64,000 bases of DNA from assembly GCF_002964705.1 (NCBI RefSeq), contig NZ_PQCD01000022.1, forward strand, positions 189,186 to 253,185. The letters run 5' to 3'. The translations under genes and the position numbers were made by a program. Position 1 is the first letter of the stretch; every line of letters starts with the position of its first letter. The notes beneath the pieces are model-generated. The model had not been told where the DNA came from. It saw only the letters and a list, made by a program, of their open reading frames with translations, and made no database searches. This DNA is from Pseudoalteromonas sp. T1lg75 (GTDB lineage: Bacteria; Pseudomonadota; Gammaproteobacteria; Enterobacterales; Alteromonadaceae). Shown piece by piece: positions 26,516-34,746 of the stretch.

Positions 26516-28257
26516 TAATTCTCGCCCTGCTGCATTTTAGCCAGTGCTGCATAGGTGCCATCTTGAGTAAGTAGCTCCTGATGGGTTCCCTGCTCAATAA
26601 TACGCCCTTGGTCGAGGACATAAATGCAATCAACCTGCTCTATGGTCGATAAACGGTGGGCGATGATAATGGCCGTTTTATCACGCATTAGCGATTCCAG
26701 GGCATTTTGGATCAGCTTTTCGGATTCGGTATCGAGCGCCGATGTCGCTTCATCTAAAATAAGAATTGGCGCATCTTTAACTATGGCTCGGGCAATGGCA
26801 ATGCGTTGACGCTGACCGCCAGAGAGCATTACCCCGTCTTCTCCGACCAAGGTATTTAACCCCTGTGGCAGATCTTTTACAAACTCCCAGACGTGCGCCT
26901 TTTTAGCGACATCAATCAGATCTTCTTCACTGAGTGGGGCGTCGAGGCCATACATGATGTTATTGGCTATGGTGTCATTAAAAAGCACCACCTGCTGCGA
27001 TACGATGGCAAACTGTTGACGCAGGCTGCGCAGCTTATAATCACACAGTGGGACACCATCGAGGGTAATGGCGTTACTGGGTTCTACATCGTAATATCGC
27101 GGCAACAGATTCGACAAGGTCGACTTACCCGATCCCGAGCGTCCCACCAGCGCAATATTGGTCCCCGGTTTTACATCCAGATTCAAATTCTTAATGACCG
27201 GCTCAGCATTGCTTGGGTAAGCGAAGGACAAATCCTTAATTTCGATATGGCCCTTGGCTTTGGTAAGCTCCTGCTTGCCATTGTCTTTTTCAATCTCGGT
27301 ATCGAGTACGGCAAAAATACTTTGCGCCGCGGCAATCCCTCTTTGTAATTCGCTATTGACGTTAGACAACTGCTTTAACGGGCGCAACATCAACATCATA
27401 GATGAAATCAAGGTCACAAAGGTGCCTGAGGTGATGCTGTCGATCATGCCTGGCATAGAGATTAAAACTAAGATCACCGCCATAGACGAAGCCGCCAGAA
27501 TTTGAATAACCGACACGCTTAGGGCCTTAGTGGCATCCATTTTTACCCGTTGTAAACGGTTAAGGTTGTTAACTCGGCCAAATCGTTCGGTTTCAAGTTG
27601 TTGGCCGTTAAAGCCATGGATCACCTTGTGGCCGGCAAGCATTTGCTCAGAGCAGCGAGTTACATCGCCCATGGCATTTTGGATATTTTTGGAGATGCGA
27701 CGAAAACGCTTTGACACAACCGCCACAATCACAGCCACGATGGGGGTGATAACCAAAAAGATAAGACTTAACTTCCAGCTGGCGTTAAACATTACCATTA
27801 ACAGGAACACCACATAGGCTCCCTCACGCACTAAAACCAGAAGCGCCTTGGTAATGGCCTGCTGTACCTGCTCGGTATCAAAGGTAATTTTAGAAATCAG
27901 CTCTCCATTGGAGTGGTTATCATGGAAGGTCACCGGCAAGTTGAGCATGTGCACGAACAAGTCCTGGCGCAGAGCACGTACCACCTGAGAGCCCACATAG
28001 GCCAAACAATAGCTGGACAGAAAGTTAAAGGTGCCACGACCGAGCACCAAGGCGATCACCACATAAGGCGCCCAACTTAATACCGTGCTATTGCGATCGG
28101 TCAGTCCGTCATCAATAAAGGGCTGCATTAGCCAGACAAAGGTGGCATCCATGGCGGAATAGCCAAGCATACCTATGATGGCGACTATGGCAGCGGACTT
28201 ATAACTGGTTACGTAGCCTAAAAGGCGCTTATAGGTTTGGGTGGCGCTATGTTGCAT
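26515..28257 (-). CDS. msbA: Lipid A/LPS flippase MsbA (ABC exporter)
   Basis: A homodimeric ABC half-transporter that flips lipid A-core across the inner membrane. Six transmembrane helices fill about residues 15-310, followed by the ATPase domain with Walker A GRSGSGKST, signature LSGGQRQR and Walker B ILILDEATSALD. I chose the start MQHSATQTYK, preceded by a GAGAG stretch, giving 580 residues (E. coli 582); an ATG 21 bases earlier has no ribosome-binding site. It is upstream of lpxK and downstream of comEC, the same order as in E. coli. Confidence 0.96.
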   Translation of the reverse strand: MQHSATQTYKRLLGYVTSYKSAAIVAIIGMLGYSAMDATFVWLMQPFIDDGLTDRNSTVLSWAPYVVIALVLGRGTFNFLSSYCLAYVGSQVVRALRQDLFVHMLNLPVTFHDNHSNGELISKITFDTEQVQQAITKALLVLVREGAYVVFLLMVMFNASWKLSLIFLVITPIVAVIVAVVSKRFRRISKNIQNAMGDVTRCSEQMLAGHKVIHGFNGQQLETERFGRVNNLNRLQRVKMDATKALSVSVIQILAASSMAVILVLISMPGMIDSITSGTFVTLISSMMLMLRPLKQLSNVNSELQRGIAAAQSIFAVLDTEIEKDNGKQELTKAKGHIEIKDLSFAYPSNAEPVIKNLNLDVKPGTNIALVGRSGSGKSTLSNLLPRYYDVEPSNAITLDGVPLCDYKLRSLRQQFAIVSQQVVLFNDTIANNIMYGLDAPLSEEDLIDVAKKAHVWEFVKDLPQGLNTLVGEDGVMLSGGQRQRIAIARAIVKDAPILILDEATSALDTESEKLIQNALESLMRDKTAIIIAHRLSTIEQVDCIYVLDQGRIIEQGTHQELLTQDGTYAALAKMQQGEN

Positions 28258-28316
28258 AAGACTCTCAAATTCACGCATTAGCGGCTATTGTAGCTTTGCG
28301 CGGCAAAAAACAAAAC

Positions 28317-30575
28317 TCAATCGGTGATAAACCAATAGTTTTTCTGCTCTTTTGCTGCCTTTATGACAAGTTTATCCTGATAAAACTCAACCCTTATTCC
28401 TCCTTGGGTTTTGGTCTGCCATTGCCTTGCGCCCACCTGTCTATACCTCGCCGTCACCTCCGGATGAGGCATCTGCCAGTTGGTACGTGCACTGCTGGAA
28501 TGAATAACCTCTGCGGGGTCGAGGGCAGAGATAAAGGCACGACTCGAAGAAGTACGGCTACCATGGTGAGGGCTCACCAGTACATCCACCGTCGGCAACG
28601 TCCCTAGCGCGACCAGTTGGCGTTCTTCCTTGACGCTGATATCTCCACTTAATAACACCTTAAATTGACCATCAGAGATCAGCAATACACAGGAATTAGC
28701 ATTATCATTGCTCCCGGGCCGTTTTGGCCATAAAGGCCTGAGCTCCAGGCCATGCCAATGAATCGTTTGCTGAGCACAACTTAACCGACCCTTGGGATGA
28801 AATTGCGCTAAGGTCTGCCCAAAACCCGCAGCACGCCAATGCCCTAACCCACCGGCATGGTCATTATCCCGATGAGAGATAAGGGTTAGCTCGGGACGGA
28901 GGTTTTCACTTTGAATAAAGGGCAACAAGGTATTATCGACGATGGAATAGCGACCAAAGTAACTGGCGCCGAGGTCATAGACCAGGGCCTGGCGTCCACG
29001 ACTGACCACTATGCTCAGGCCATGACCAACATCCAGCACATCCATTTGCCACCTCGGTGCCCAGGCCCGCTCCATCAGTGTAAAGCCACCTATCAATACC
29101 AAGGTGTAGATACCTGGCCACCAGGAGCGTACTAGTATCATCACCAACACAGCAATATAGCCTGATAACACAAATAGCACAGGTAGGTGAGCGCTTTGCA
29201 GCCAAAATACCTCACTCCATGGCCGCAGATACCCTATGCCTTGTACTGCCAAGGAATCGAAGGCACCTAAACTCGCCATCAGCCAGGGTGCAAATCCGCT
29301 AAGTGCTGTAAGTATTAACAGTGGCAGCAAGACAAAGCTAACCAAGGGTACGAACAATAAATTAAAAAGCGCTGCAGAGCTGGAGAAACCGCCAAACACG
29401 AACAGACTCAGCGGCGCTAGTCCGATGCATAATCCCACCTGCACCCATAGATAACGCATCAGCCAATGTCGCCCTGTGCTCATTCTGAGGGCGATAAAAA
29501 TCACCGCCACCGCAAAGAAAGAAAACCACATGCCCACATCTAACAGAGCAAAGGGATTGATAAGCAGTACCAGGGTGAAGGCCAACAACAAACTATGGCC
29601 TAACTGGTAACGTAAGCGACTAAAATATAGGGCGACAAAAAGCGCCAACATCAGCCAGGCACGCTGGGCACTGATAGGTAATTCACATAACAAGACAAAC
29701 AACGCACAGGCACAAAGCGCCAGCACTGCGATAACCGTATTGATGTGCAGTGCCTGGCGCAGTCCCTTATAGAAGCAGGCGCTTAGCACCCAGAACATCA
29801 GCTTTATACCGTAAAAACAAAACCCATACAGCAGCGCGATATGCAACCCGGAGATGGCCAGCAAATGGATGGTGCCGGTATCACGAAACAGTTGTCTGTC
29901 TTGGTCGGAAATAGCACTTCTGTCGGCGCTAAGTAAGGCTTTATAGACACCATACAGTTGAAAGTCGCGCAGATGCGTATCCAGCCAACGTCGATAGCGC
30001 TGGGCTATTGGCGTTGGAGCCTGAGTAATTTTAAGGGCTACGGGCTTTGAGGCGACCAGGTGCGGCCCATGTAAAAAGCCGTAAATGCGGGCATCGCGCA
30101 CGGAGAAGTTAAGGCGCCATTTTTTTACACGTACCCGAGTCGTTGCTGTGACCCTAGCGCCCAGGGGCACATCTACTTCCGTCGTCAACGGAACGCTAAT
30201 AATAACCTTCTGATAAAAAGGTACCTTATACTTATCAAGGTGAGTGAGCTTGAGCGTGACAAACTGGCTGCTCGGCAATTCACTCAGTGCCAGTACCTGC
30301 CCCTCTAGGTGGCGAACCCGATTATCAATTTCGGGTCCATGCCACTGATAAAACACCTGAAAATAGACTAAGGTATAAAGGAGTGCACAGAGGCAAGCAC
30401 GGGTCTGGCCGATAAAATAACCAGTTACTGTTCGAATAACTAGCAATATGGCTATTATTGTAAAAAGTACTGGCAGTGACGGGGTGAAAAGTGACAAAAT
30501 ACAGCCGAATGAAAACCCACTGCACAGCGCAATAGATGTACAGGGCCCCATCCAATGGCGAAGAAAACCATTCAA
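28317..30575 (-). CDS. comEC: DNA-uptake channel protein ComEC/Rec2
   Basis: A 752-residue membrane protein with an N-terminal ComEC/Rec2 region, a central block of many hydrophobic helices including the competence domain (AISGLHIALLYG, about residue 230), and a C-terminal metallo-beta-lactamase-like domain (DVGHGLS, then SHRDNDHAGGLGH). ComEC carries single-stranded DNA across the inner membrane during transformation. In E. coli (YcaI) the gene is also beside msbA. Its 5' end overlaps the divergent DUF2062 gene by 21 bases. Whether the strain is competent cannot be judged here. Confidence 0.92.
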   Translation of the reverse strand: MNGFLRHWMGPCTSIALCSGFSFGCILSLFTPSLPVLFTIIAILLVIRTVTGYFIGQTRACLCALLYTLVYFQVFYQWHGPEIDNRVRHLEGQVLALSELPSSQFVTLKLTHLDKYKVPFYQKVIISVPLTTEVDVPLGARVTATTRVRVKKWRLNFSVRDARIYGFLHGPHLVASKPVALKITQAPTPIAQRYRRWLDTHLRDFQLYGVYKALLSADRSAISDQDRQLFRDTGTIHLLAISGLHIALLYGFCFYGIKLMFWVLSACFYKGLRQALHINTVIAVLALCACALFVLLCELPISAQRAWLMLALFVALYFSRLRYQLGHSLLLAFTLVLLINPFALLDVGMWFSFFAVAVIFIALRMSTGRHWLMRYLWVQVGLCIGLAPLSLFVFGGFSSSAALFNLLFVPLVSFVLLPLLILTALSGFAPWLMASLGAFDSLAVQGIGYLRPWSEVFWLQSAHLPVLFVLSGYIAVLVMILVRSWWPGIYTLVLIGGFTLMERAWAPRWQMDVLDVGHGLSIVVSRGRQALVYDLGASYFGRYSIVDNTLLPFIQSENLRPELTLISHRDNDHAGGLGHWRAAGFGQTLAQFHPKGRLSCAQQTIHWHGLELRPLWPKRPGSNDNANSCVLLISDGQFKVLLSGDISVKEERQLVALGTLPTVDVLVSPHHGSRTSSSRAFISALDPAEVIHSSSARTNWQMPHPEVTARYRQVGARQWQTKTQGGIRVEFYQDKLVIKAAKEQKNYWFITD

Positions 30576-31058
30576 CGGTTCTTACCCGATCATAATAAGA
30601 TCAAGCAGCTTAAATCGCTTCGTATTTTTGGGCGGCTGTTACATGATGCTAATCTCTGGCACCTTAATAGACGTTCGGCACGCGGAGCCTTTTCCGTTGG
30701 CTTATTTTTTGCGTTCATTCCAGTTCCCTTTCAAATGATTTTAGCCGCGGCCGTCGCTATTCCCTTGCGCGTTAATTTGCCGCTTTCCATTGCCCTTGTG
30801 TGGATCACCAACCCCCTAACCATGCCACCGATTTTCTATTGCTCTTATGTGGTAGGTACGTGGATCCTCGGGCACCCACAGCAAGAGTTTTACTTTGAAC
30901 CCAGTTGGCAATGGCTCAGTGATAGCCTGACCACCATAGGCCCGGCCTTCTTGCTCGGCTCTGCTGTCTGTGGCGCTTTGGCTGCACTGATAGGGTTTAT
31001 TTTAGTTGACTATTTATGGTGTCGGGGTGTGAAAAAGGCCTGGGAAGCACGTAAATAG
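30555..31058 (+). CDS. DUF2062 membrane protein
   Basis: A 167-residue protein with the DUF2062 pattern, including RRSARGAFSVGLFFAFIPVPFQM and WITNPLTMPPIFY. Three to four hydrophobic segments are present and the N-terminus is basic. Function is unknown. It starts inside the first codons of comEC on the opposite strand, so the two 5' ends overlap by 21 bases and their promoters lie in each other's coding sequence. It ends at a strong terminator shared with fklB. Confidence 0.88.
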   Translation: MAKKTIQRFLPDHNKIKQLKSLRIFGRLLHDANLWHLNRRSARGAFSVGLFFAFIPVPFQMILAAAVAIPLRVNLPLSIALVWITNPLTMPPIFYCSYVVGTWILGHPQQEFYFEPSWQWLSDSLTTIGPAFLLGSAVCGALAALIGFILVDYLWCRGVKKAWEARK

Positions 31059-31080
31059 CCTAAGCTCTGAATTTAGAACC

Positions 31081-31112
31081 AAAAAAAACCCGCTAATTAG
31101 CGGGTTTTTTAT
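31081..31112. terminator. Bidirectional terminator between the DUF2062 gene and fklB
   Basis: The perfect stem AACCCGCTA/TAGCGGGTT with a three-base loop is flanked by A and T runs and lies between convergent genes. Confidence 0.85.
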
Positions 31113-31123
31113 CACACTTAAAA

Positions 31124-31741
31124 TTATAGAATTTCAAGTAGCTCGATATCGAAGATCAGCGTTGAGTAAGGCGCAATCGCTGCACCGGCACCGCGCTCAC
31201 CGTAGGCAAGGTCATGCGGGATGTATAAACGCCATTTTGAACCGGCTGGCATCATTTGTAATGCTTCGGTCCAACCTTTGATCACGCCGCCCACTGGGAA
31301 TTCAGCAGGTTGGCCGCGCTCGTAAGAGCTGTCGAACACGGTGCCGTTTACTAGTGTACCGTGGTAATGCGTACGTACCGTTGACTCAGCAGTCGGCTTT
31401 TCACCAGAACCCGCTTCAATTACTTCGAACTGTAGGCCAGACTCGGTAACCGTTACTTCCGCGCGCTTTGCGTTTTCAGCAAGGAAAGCTTCGCCTTCAG
31501 CGGCAAGTACTTTCGCTTCTTCTTCACGACGTGCTTGAATTTCAGCATTGATCTTTTCGAAAGCAGCTTGAATTTCAGGGATCTCAACTTGGAAGCTCTC
31601 ACCAGTGAACGCATCTTTCATGCCTTCGAATACTGAGTTCAGGTTAAGTCCATCAAAAGGGTTGGCTTTAAGTTGCTCGCCCATTTGCAGGCCAATGCCG
31701 TAGCTGGCTTTATCTGCATGGGTAGTAAATTTATCAGACAT
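31124..31741 (-). CDS. fklB: FKBP-type peptidyl-prolyl isomerase
   Basis: A cytoplasmic FklB/FkpA-type isomerase. The N-terminal dimerisation region (KASYGIGLQMGEQL) is followed by a long helix and the FKBP domain (about 115-205) with VRTHYHGTLVNGTVFDSSY, GVIKGWTEAL and IPHDLAYGERGAG. There is no signal peptide. The chosen start MSDKFTTHADK gives 205 residues, the length of E. coli FklB (206). Earlier in-frame starts add 4 or 13 residues without family support, and no start has a strong ribosome-binding site. Confidence 0.93.
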   Translation of the reverse strand: MSDKFTTHADKASYGIGLQMGEQLKANPFDGLNLNSVFEGMKDAFTGESFQVEIPEIQAAFEKINAEIQARREEEAKVLAAEGEAFLAENAKRAEVTVTESGLQFEVIEAGSGEKPTAESTVRTHYHGTLVNGTVFDSSYERGQPAEFPVGGVIKGWTEALQMMPAGSKWRLYIPHDLAYGERGAGAAIAPYSTLIFDIELLEIL

Positions 31742-31836
31742 AAAATCGTCCATCTTTTTGAAAATATAAAATTCGGGCACAGGGTACCATACTCAAGACG
31801 GTACGTCAGGCTTACGCCTAAAAACGGCCGCTATAG

Positions 31837-32214
31837 TTATTTGTTTGCCGATATATTGGCCATTCTTTTTGCCACAAAAGGCCATGCCCAGGTAAAGACC
31901 AGCAAAGACACTATCAAATAAGCCCACAGCCAATATGGCATATTGATAAACCAGGGCCATAAGATAACCCCACAGCCGATCACGCCCAGGCATCCGACCA
32001 AGAGCGCACACAAGGTTGCAAATTGTGTCTCATACTTTACTATCAGGTGCGCAACTAAAGCATTGAACACAGCAAAACTGGCCAACTGAGCGATCAGGTT
32101 CAACTGCGCATCGAGCACCATGGTGTTAACCACATCCAAGCCCATGGCGTAGAAGAAGGCTAACGCCAGCCAAAAGAAAATGCGCATTGGTGCTGCCATC
32201 ATTGGTGCTGCCAT
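31837..32214 (-). CDS. Small four-helix membrane protein, unknown function
   Basis: A 125-residue protein with four hydrophobic segments and no recognised family. The start MAAPMMAAPM was chosen because GGAG lies eight bases before it. The first residues come from a 15-base tandem duplication (ATTGGTGCTGCCATC on the plus strand), which also duplicates the ATG, so either copy could be used. It lies between fklB and tRNA-Ser. Confidence 0.6.
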   Translation of the reverse strand: MAAPMMAAPMRIFFWLALAFFYAMGLDVVNTMVLDAQLNLIAQLASFAVFNALVAHLIVKYETQFATLCALLVGCLGVIGCGVILWPWFINMPYWLWAYLIVSLLVFTWAWPFVAKRMANISANK

Positions 32215-32257
32215 TTTGTAAACTCCATTAAGCCTTAGAATCCAAAACACTATAACG

Positions 32258-32284
32258 AAAAAACCGCCACGTGGGCGGTTTTTA
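32258..32284 (-). terminator. Terminator of the tRNA-Ser gene
   Basis: The stem AAAAACCGCC/GGCGGTTTTT with a five-base loop begins nine bases beyond the tRNA 3' end and has a U-run on the minus strand. Confidence 0.8.
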
Positions 32285-32292
32285 GAATGAGG

Positions 32293-32383
32293 TGGCGGAG
32301 AGATAGGGATTTGAACCCTAGATGGGCTATTAACCCATGCCGGTTTTCAAGACCGGTGCATTCAACCGCTCTGCCATCTCTCC
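32293..32383 (-). tRNA. tRNA-Ser (anticodon UGA)
   Basis: A 91-base tRNA with a GGAGAGA/TCTCTCC acceptor stem, encoded CCA end, D-arm GCAGAGCGGTTGAATGC, anticodon arm CCGGT-CTTGAAA-ACCGG (anticodon TGA), a long variable arm ATGGG/CCCAT typical of class II tRNAs, and T-arm GGGTTCAAATCCC. Confidence 0.97.
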
Positions 32384-32452
32384 GCAATGGCGCGCATACT
32401 AAAGGCTATTACCGTAAAAGTAAAGCGATGTGCCCAGCGTTTACACTGTTAT

Positions 32453-32830
32453 TTAGTAGTATTGCTTGGGGCGCTTGGCTACCAGTGCACAAAGCACACA
32501 GCCAATTAAGGCGACCAGTGCAAACAGCAGGCTTTGGATGATCAACTCACCGCGTTGTTGTTTTGTCGCCGGAATAATCAGCAGAGTCAACGCCGGCAGT
32601 ACACTAAAACACAATACATAGGCGGTGACCTTAAGGGCGCGCAAGAAATCGTAGCGCTTGCTGTAGAGCATCCAGCTGGATACCAATATTACAACACACA
32701 TGGCGCTCAGAGTAATGTATAAAGGCGCCTTAGTGGCCATCGCCACATACGTGGTCAGCATAGCGCCGACCACACCCCAAAATGACCATAATCCCCAGCG
32801 CTCTTTTTCTCTTAAGAATAAGTTACCCAT
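32453..32830 (-). CDS. Small membrane protein, unknown function
   Basis: A 125-residue protein with four hydrophobic segments (about 15-32, 36-54, 66-86 and 97-116) and a basic C-terminus (AKRPKQYY). No family is recognised. It follows upstream of tRNA-Ser on the same strand. The gap 32831-33017 shows no gene, only an imperfect hairpin GACGCCG/CGGCGTC at about 32974-33006. Confidence 0.6.
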   Translation of the reverse strand: MGNLFLREKERWGLWSFWGVVGAMLTTYVAMATKAPLYITLSAMCVVILVSSWMLYSKRYDFLRALKVTAYVLCFSVLPALTLLIIPATKQQRGELIIQSLLFALVALIGCVLCALVAKRPKQYY

Positions 32831-33017
32831 CGACTCTTATCTTCTTATTATTTTGTTGGTTACAATTCTGTACATTTCTTAGCCTAACAAAAAATAACGG
32901 TATAAAAAACCACTCAAAGTGATTAATTAAGCAAAAAAAAGAGTATAAATGGGCGAATATTAATCTAAGATGACGACGCCGCTTTTTCGCTCCATCAGCA
33001 CGGCGTCCTGTGCGAGA

Positions 33018-33569
33018 TTAAATACCAGAAGAAAAGAAATCACCCACCTGGTGGCGGCGTTTTTTCGGACAATCGAGTGTGGGAGTGCCAAGGTATAAGA
33101 AGCCAATAATTTCATCCTGCTCGTTCAACCCCAACTCGGCCTTCACTGTCGGCGATTGCGCAAAAGCGCCGGTACGCCAGATACCCGATAAGCCTTGTGC
33201 AAATGCCGCCTGTTGCATGGCGAAGGTCGCACAGGATGCACTGGCTATTTGCTCGACGCGCGGCACCTTGTCGTGAGGGGTGTATTTCATGATACTTACA
33301 ATCACCATGGGAGCTCTATCCACGAGCGTCGCGGCCCGCTCTATGGTGCGCTCACCCATATCTTCGGCGACCGCAGCTTTGACAAAGATGCTGCCAAGTG
33401 CATCCCGTTGTTCATCTTCTAAAACAATAAACTGCCAAGGAGCTAGGTTGGCGTGATCCGGCACTCTAAGTGCAGCTTGTTGGATCAGCTCCATCTGCTG
33501 TGGCGATGGACCCGGGTAAGATAATTGGCTATCTGATTGGCGATTTAATAACAGCTCGGTTGCATTCAT
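33018..33569 (-). CDS. ydjA: YdjA-like nitroreductase-family protein
   Basis: A 183-residue FMN-dependent nitroreductase-fold protein of the small YdjA type. The start MNATELLLNRQS resembles E. coli YdjA (183 residues), which decides it over a TTG three codons earlier. The conserved stretches RVPDHANLAPWQF, KVPRVEQIASASCA and GLSGIWRTGA and the end IIGFLYLGTP are present. The physiological substrate of this family is not known. It appears monocistronic. Confidence 0.88.
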   Translation of the reverse strand: MNATELLLNRQSDSQLSYPGPSPQQMELIQQAALRVPDHANLAPWQFIVLEDEQRDALGSIFVKAAVAEDMGERTIERAATLVDRAPMVIVSIMKYTPHDKVPRVEQIASASCATFAMQQAAFAQGLSGIWRTGAFAQSPTVKAELGLNEQDEIIGFLYLGTPTLDCPKKRRHQVGDFFSSGI

Positions 33570-33784
33570 GATGGGCAATTCTTTCTCTTAAGTGCTTTTG
33601 CCTAAGGCTACCACAGTCACCCTAGGCTGATAAGAGAACCTAGGGTCTGTTTATCTTTGCGGTTTACTTTATGTTCAATCTAAACGCATTCTGATCGCGA
33701 CGCGAGCTATGCAGCATAGTACTCTATGTAAATTAGTGAGCAACAAAGAGCAGGAAGCGTTTAGATGAACCCACAGGGCAGCGC

Positions 33785-33869
33785 TTGTAGTGTATTTCTG
33801 CTGTGTTATCGCATGCTCGTGTAGAATAACTACACCACACCTGCTCTGCCTTGTATAAATTCACTACAA
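33785..33869. repeat. Dispersed hairpin repeat, copy A
   Basis: This intergenic element has an outer inverted repeat TTGTAGTG/CACTACAA and an inner hairpin GTGTAG-AATAA-CTACAC. It shares the core TGTAGAATAACTACA (33820-33834) and the flanking words CTGTGTT (12 bases before) and GCCTTGT with copy B at 50720-50783. The gap 33570-33913 holds no gene. Confidence 0.65.
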
Positions 33870-33913
33870 ACTGCTGCAGAAACAAACAGAAAAGGTCAAC
33901 AGACCCAAATGAC

Positions 33914-34603
33914 TTATGTACGCCGTCTTCGTGGCACAAGATAGTAATCCAGGCTCACATAACGCCCCCCGCCGACAAAGAACAGCGACAGCAACATAAC
34001 AAAATAGATAGCGGCAAACTCAATACCATTATTAAGAATAACGATATTGCCGCGCTCATAGAGATAACTGGGACGTCCATGCTCTGCGACCAAAGTTTTG
34101 ATGACCTCTAATCGCATTTTTGCTGCTGCTGAATTCTCGAGGCTTTCCTTGCCAGCTTCAATGCCAACCCAGTGCAATACCTGCGCTGGACTGGTTTGTG
34201 TATCCGTTGGCGTAATGGCAAACCAGCCGTTATCCCAGTGTACCGTTGTGGCCGCCACCACCATGGTGATCATCAAAGGAATAGCAACCAAGCGAGTAAA
34301 CAACCCAACCAGGAGCAGCCAGCCGCCGGCAAACTCCGCCCAACCCGCCAAAAACGCAAACACATCGGCAAAGGGTAACCCCAAGCCCCAATCGCTGTTA
34401 CCGAACCAGGCCACAACATTGGGGTCGGCGAGTAGTCGTTGTGTCCAGGGCAAATCACTTTGGCCGAGATTCAATTTAGTAAACCCGGCGATGATCATCA
34501 CCGGCGCCAAAATTAATCGCATAAGCAAGGGCGCTAAGCCATCAAAGGCCTGCAGAGGCCCTAACGGGGCTTCCTGGTGGGTAGTGGCAACTCGAGTGTG
34601 CAT
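33914..34603 (-). CDS. DoxX-like membrane protein
   Basis: A membrane protein of the DoxX/DoxD-like type. APLLMRLILAPVMIIAGFTKL, AFLAGWAEFAGGWLLLVGLFTRL and the following hydrophobic segment form the usual four-helix core, with an insertion of about 60 residues before the last helix. The start MHTRVATTHQE was chosen for the AAAGG box seven bases upstream and gives 229 residues; an earlier in-frame start adds 30 atypical residues. The C-terminus is basic (VPRRRRT). DoxX proteins are linked to redox homeostasis in some species, but the role here is open. Confidence 0.75.
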   Translation of the reverse strand: MHTRVATTHQEAPLGPLQAFDGLAPLLMRLILAPVMIIAGFTKLNLGQSDLPWTQRLLADPNVVAWFGNSDWGLGLPFADVFAFLAGWAEFAGGWLLLVGLFTRLVAIPLMITMVVAATTVHWDNGWFAITPTDTQTSPAQVLHWVGIEAGKESLENSAAAKMRLEVIKTLVAEHGRPSYLYERGNIVILNNGIEFAAIYFVMLLSLFFVGGGRYVSLDYYLVPRRRRT

Positions 34604-34693
34604 GGTACAACCTTTGTAAGTAAACAAGCTGTTAATGATATAGCACAAAGACCCGCATTCCCCTGCTTTTATTACAAAAAATATTAAAGCCAT

Positions 34694-34719
34694 AAAAAAT
34701 GCCGCACTTAGGCGGCATT
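34694..34719 (-). terminator. Terminator after fadH
   Basis: The 8-bp stem AATGCCGC/GCGGCATT has a minus-strand U-run and lies 28 bases beyond the fadH stop. Confidence 0.75.
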
Positions 34720-34746
34720 AAAATTAACGATTATAAGGGCGGAAAA

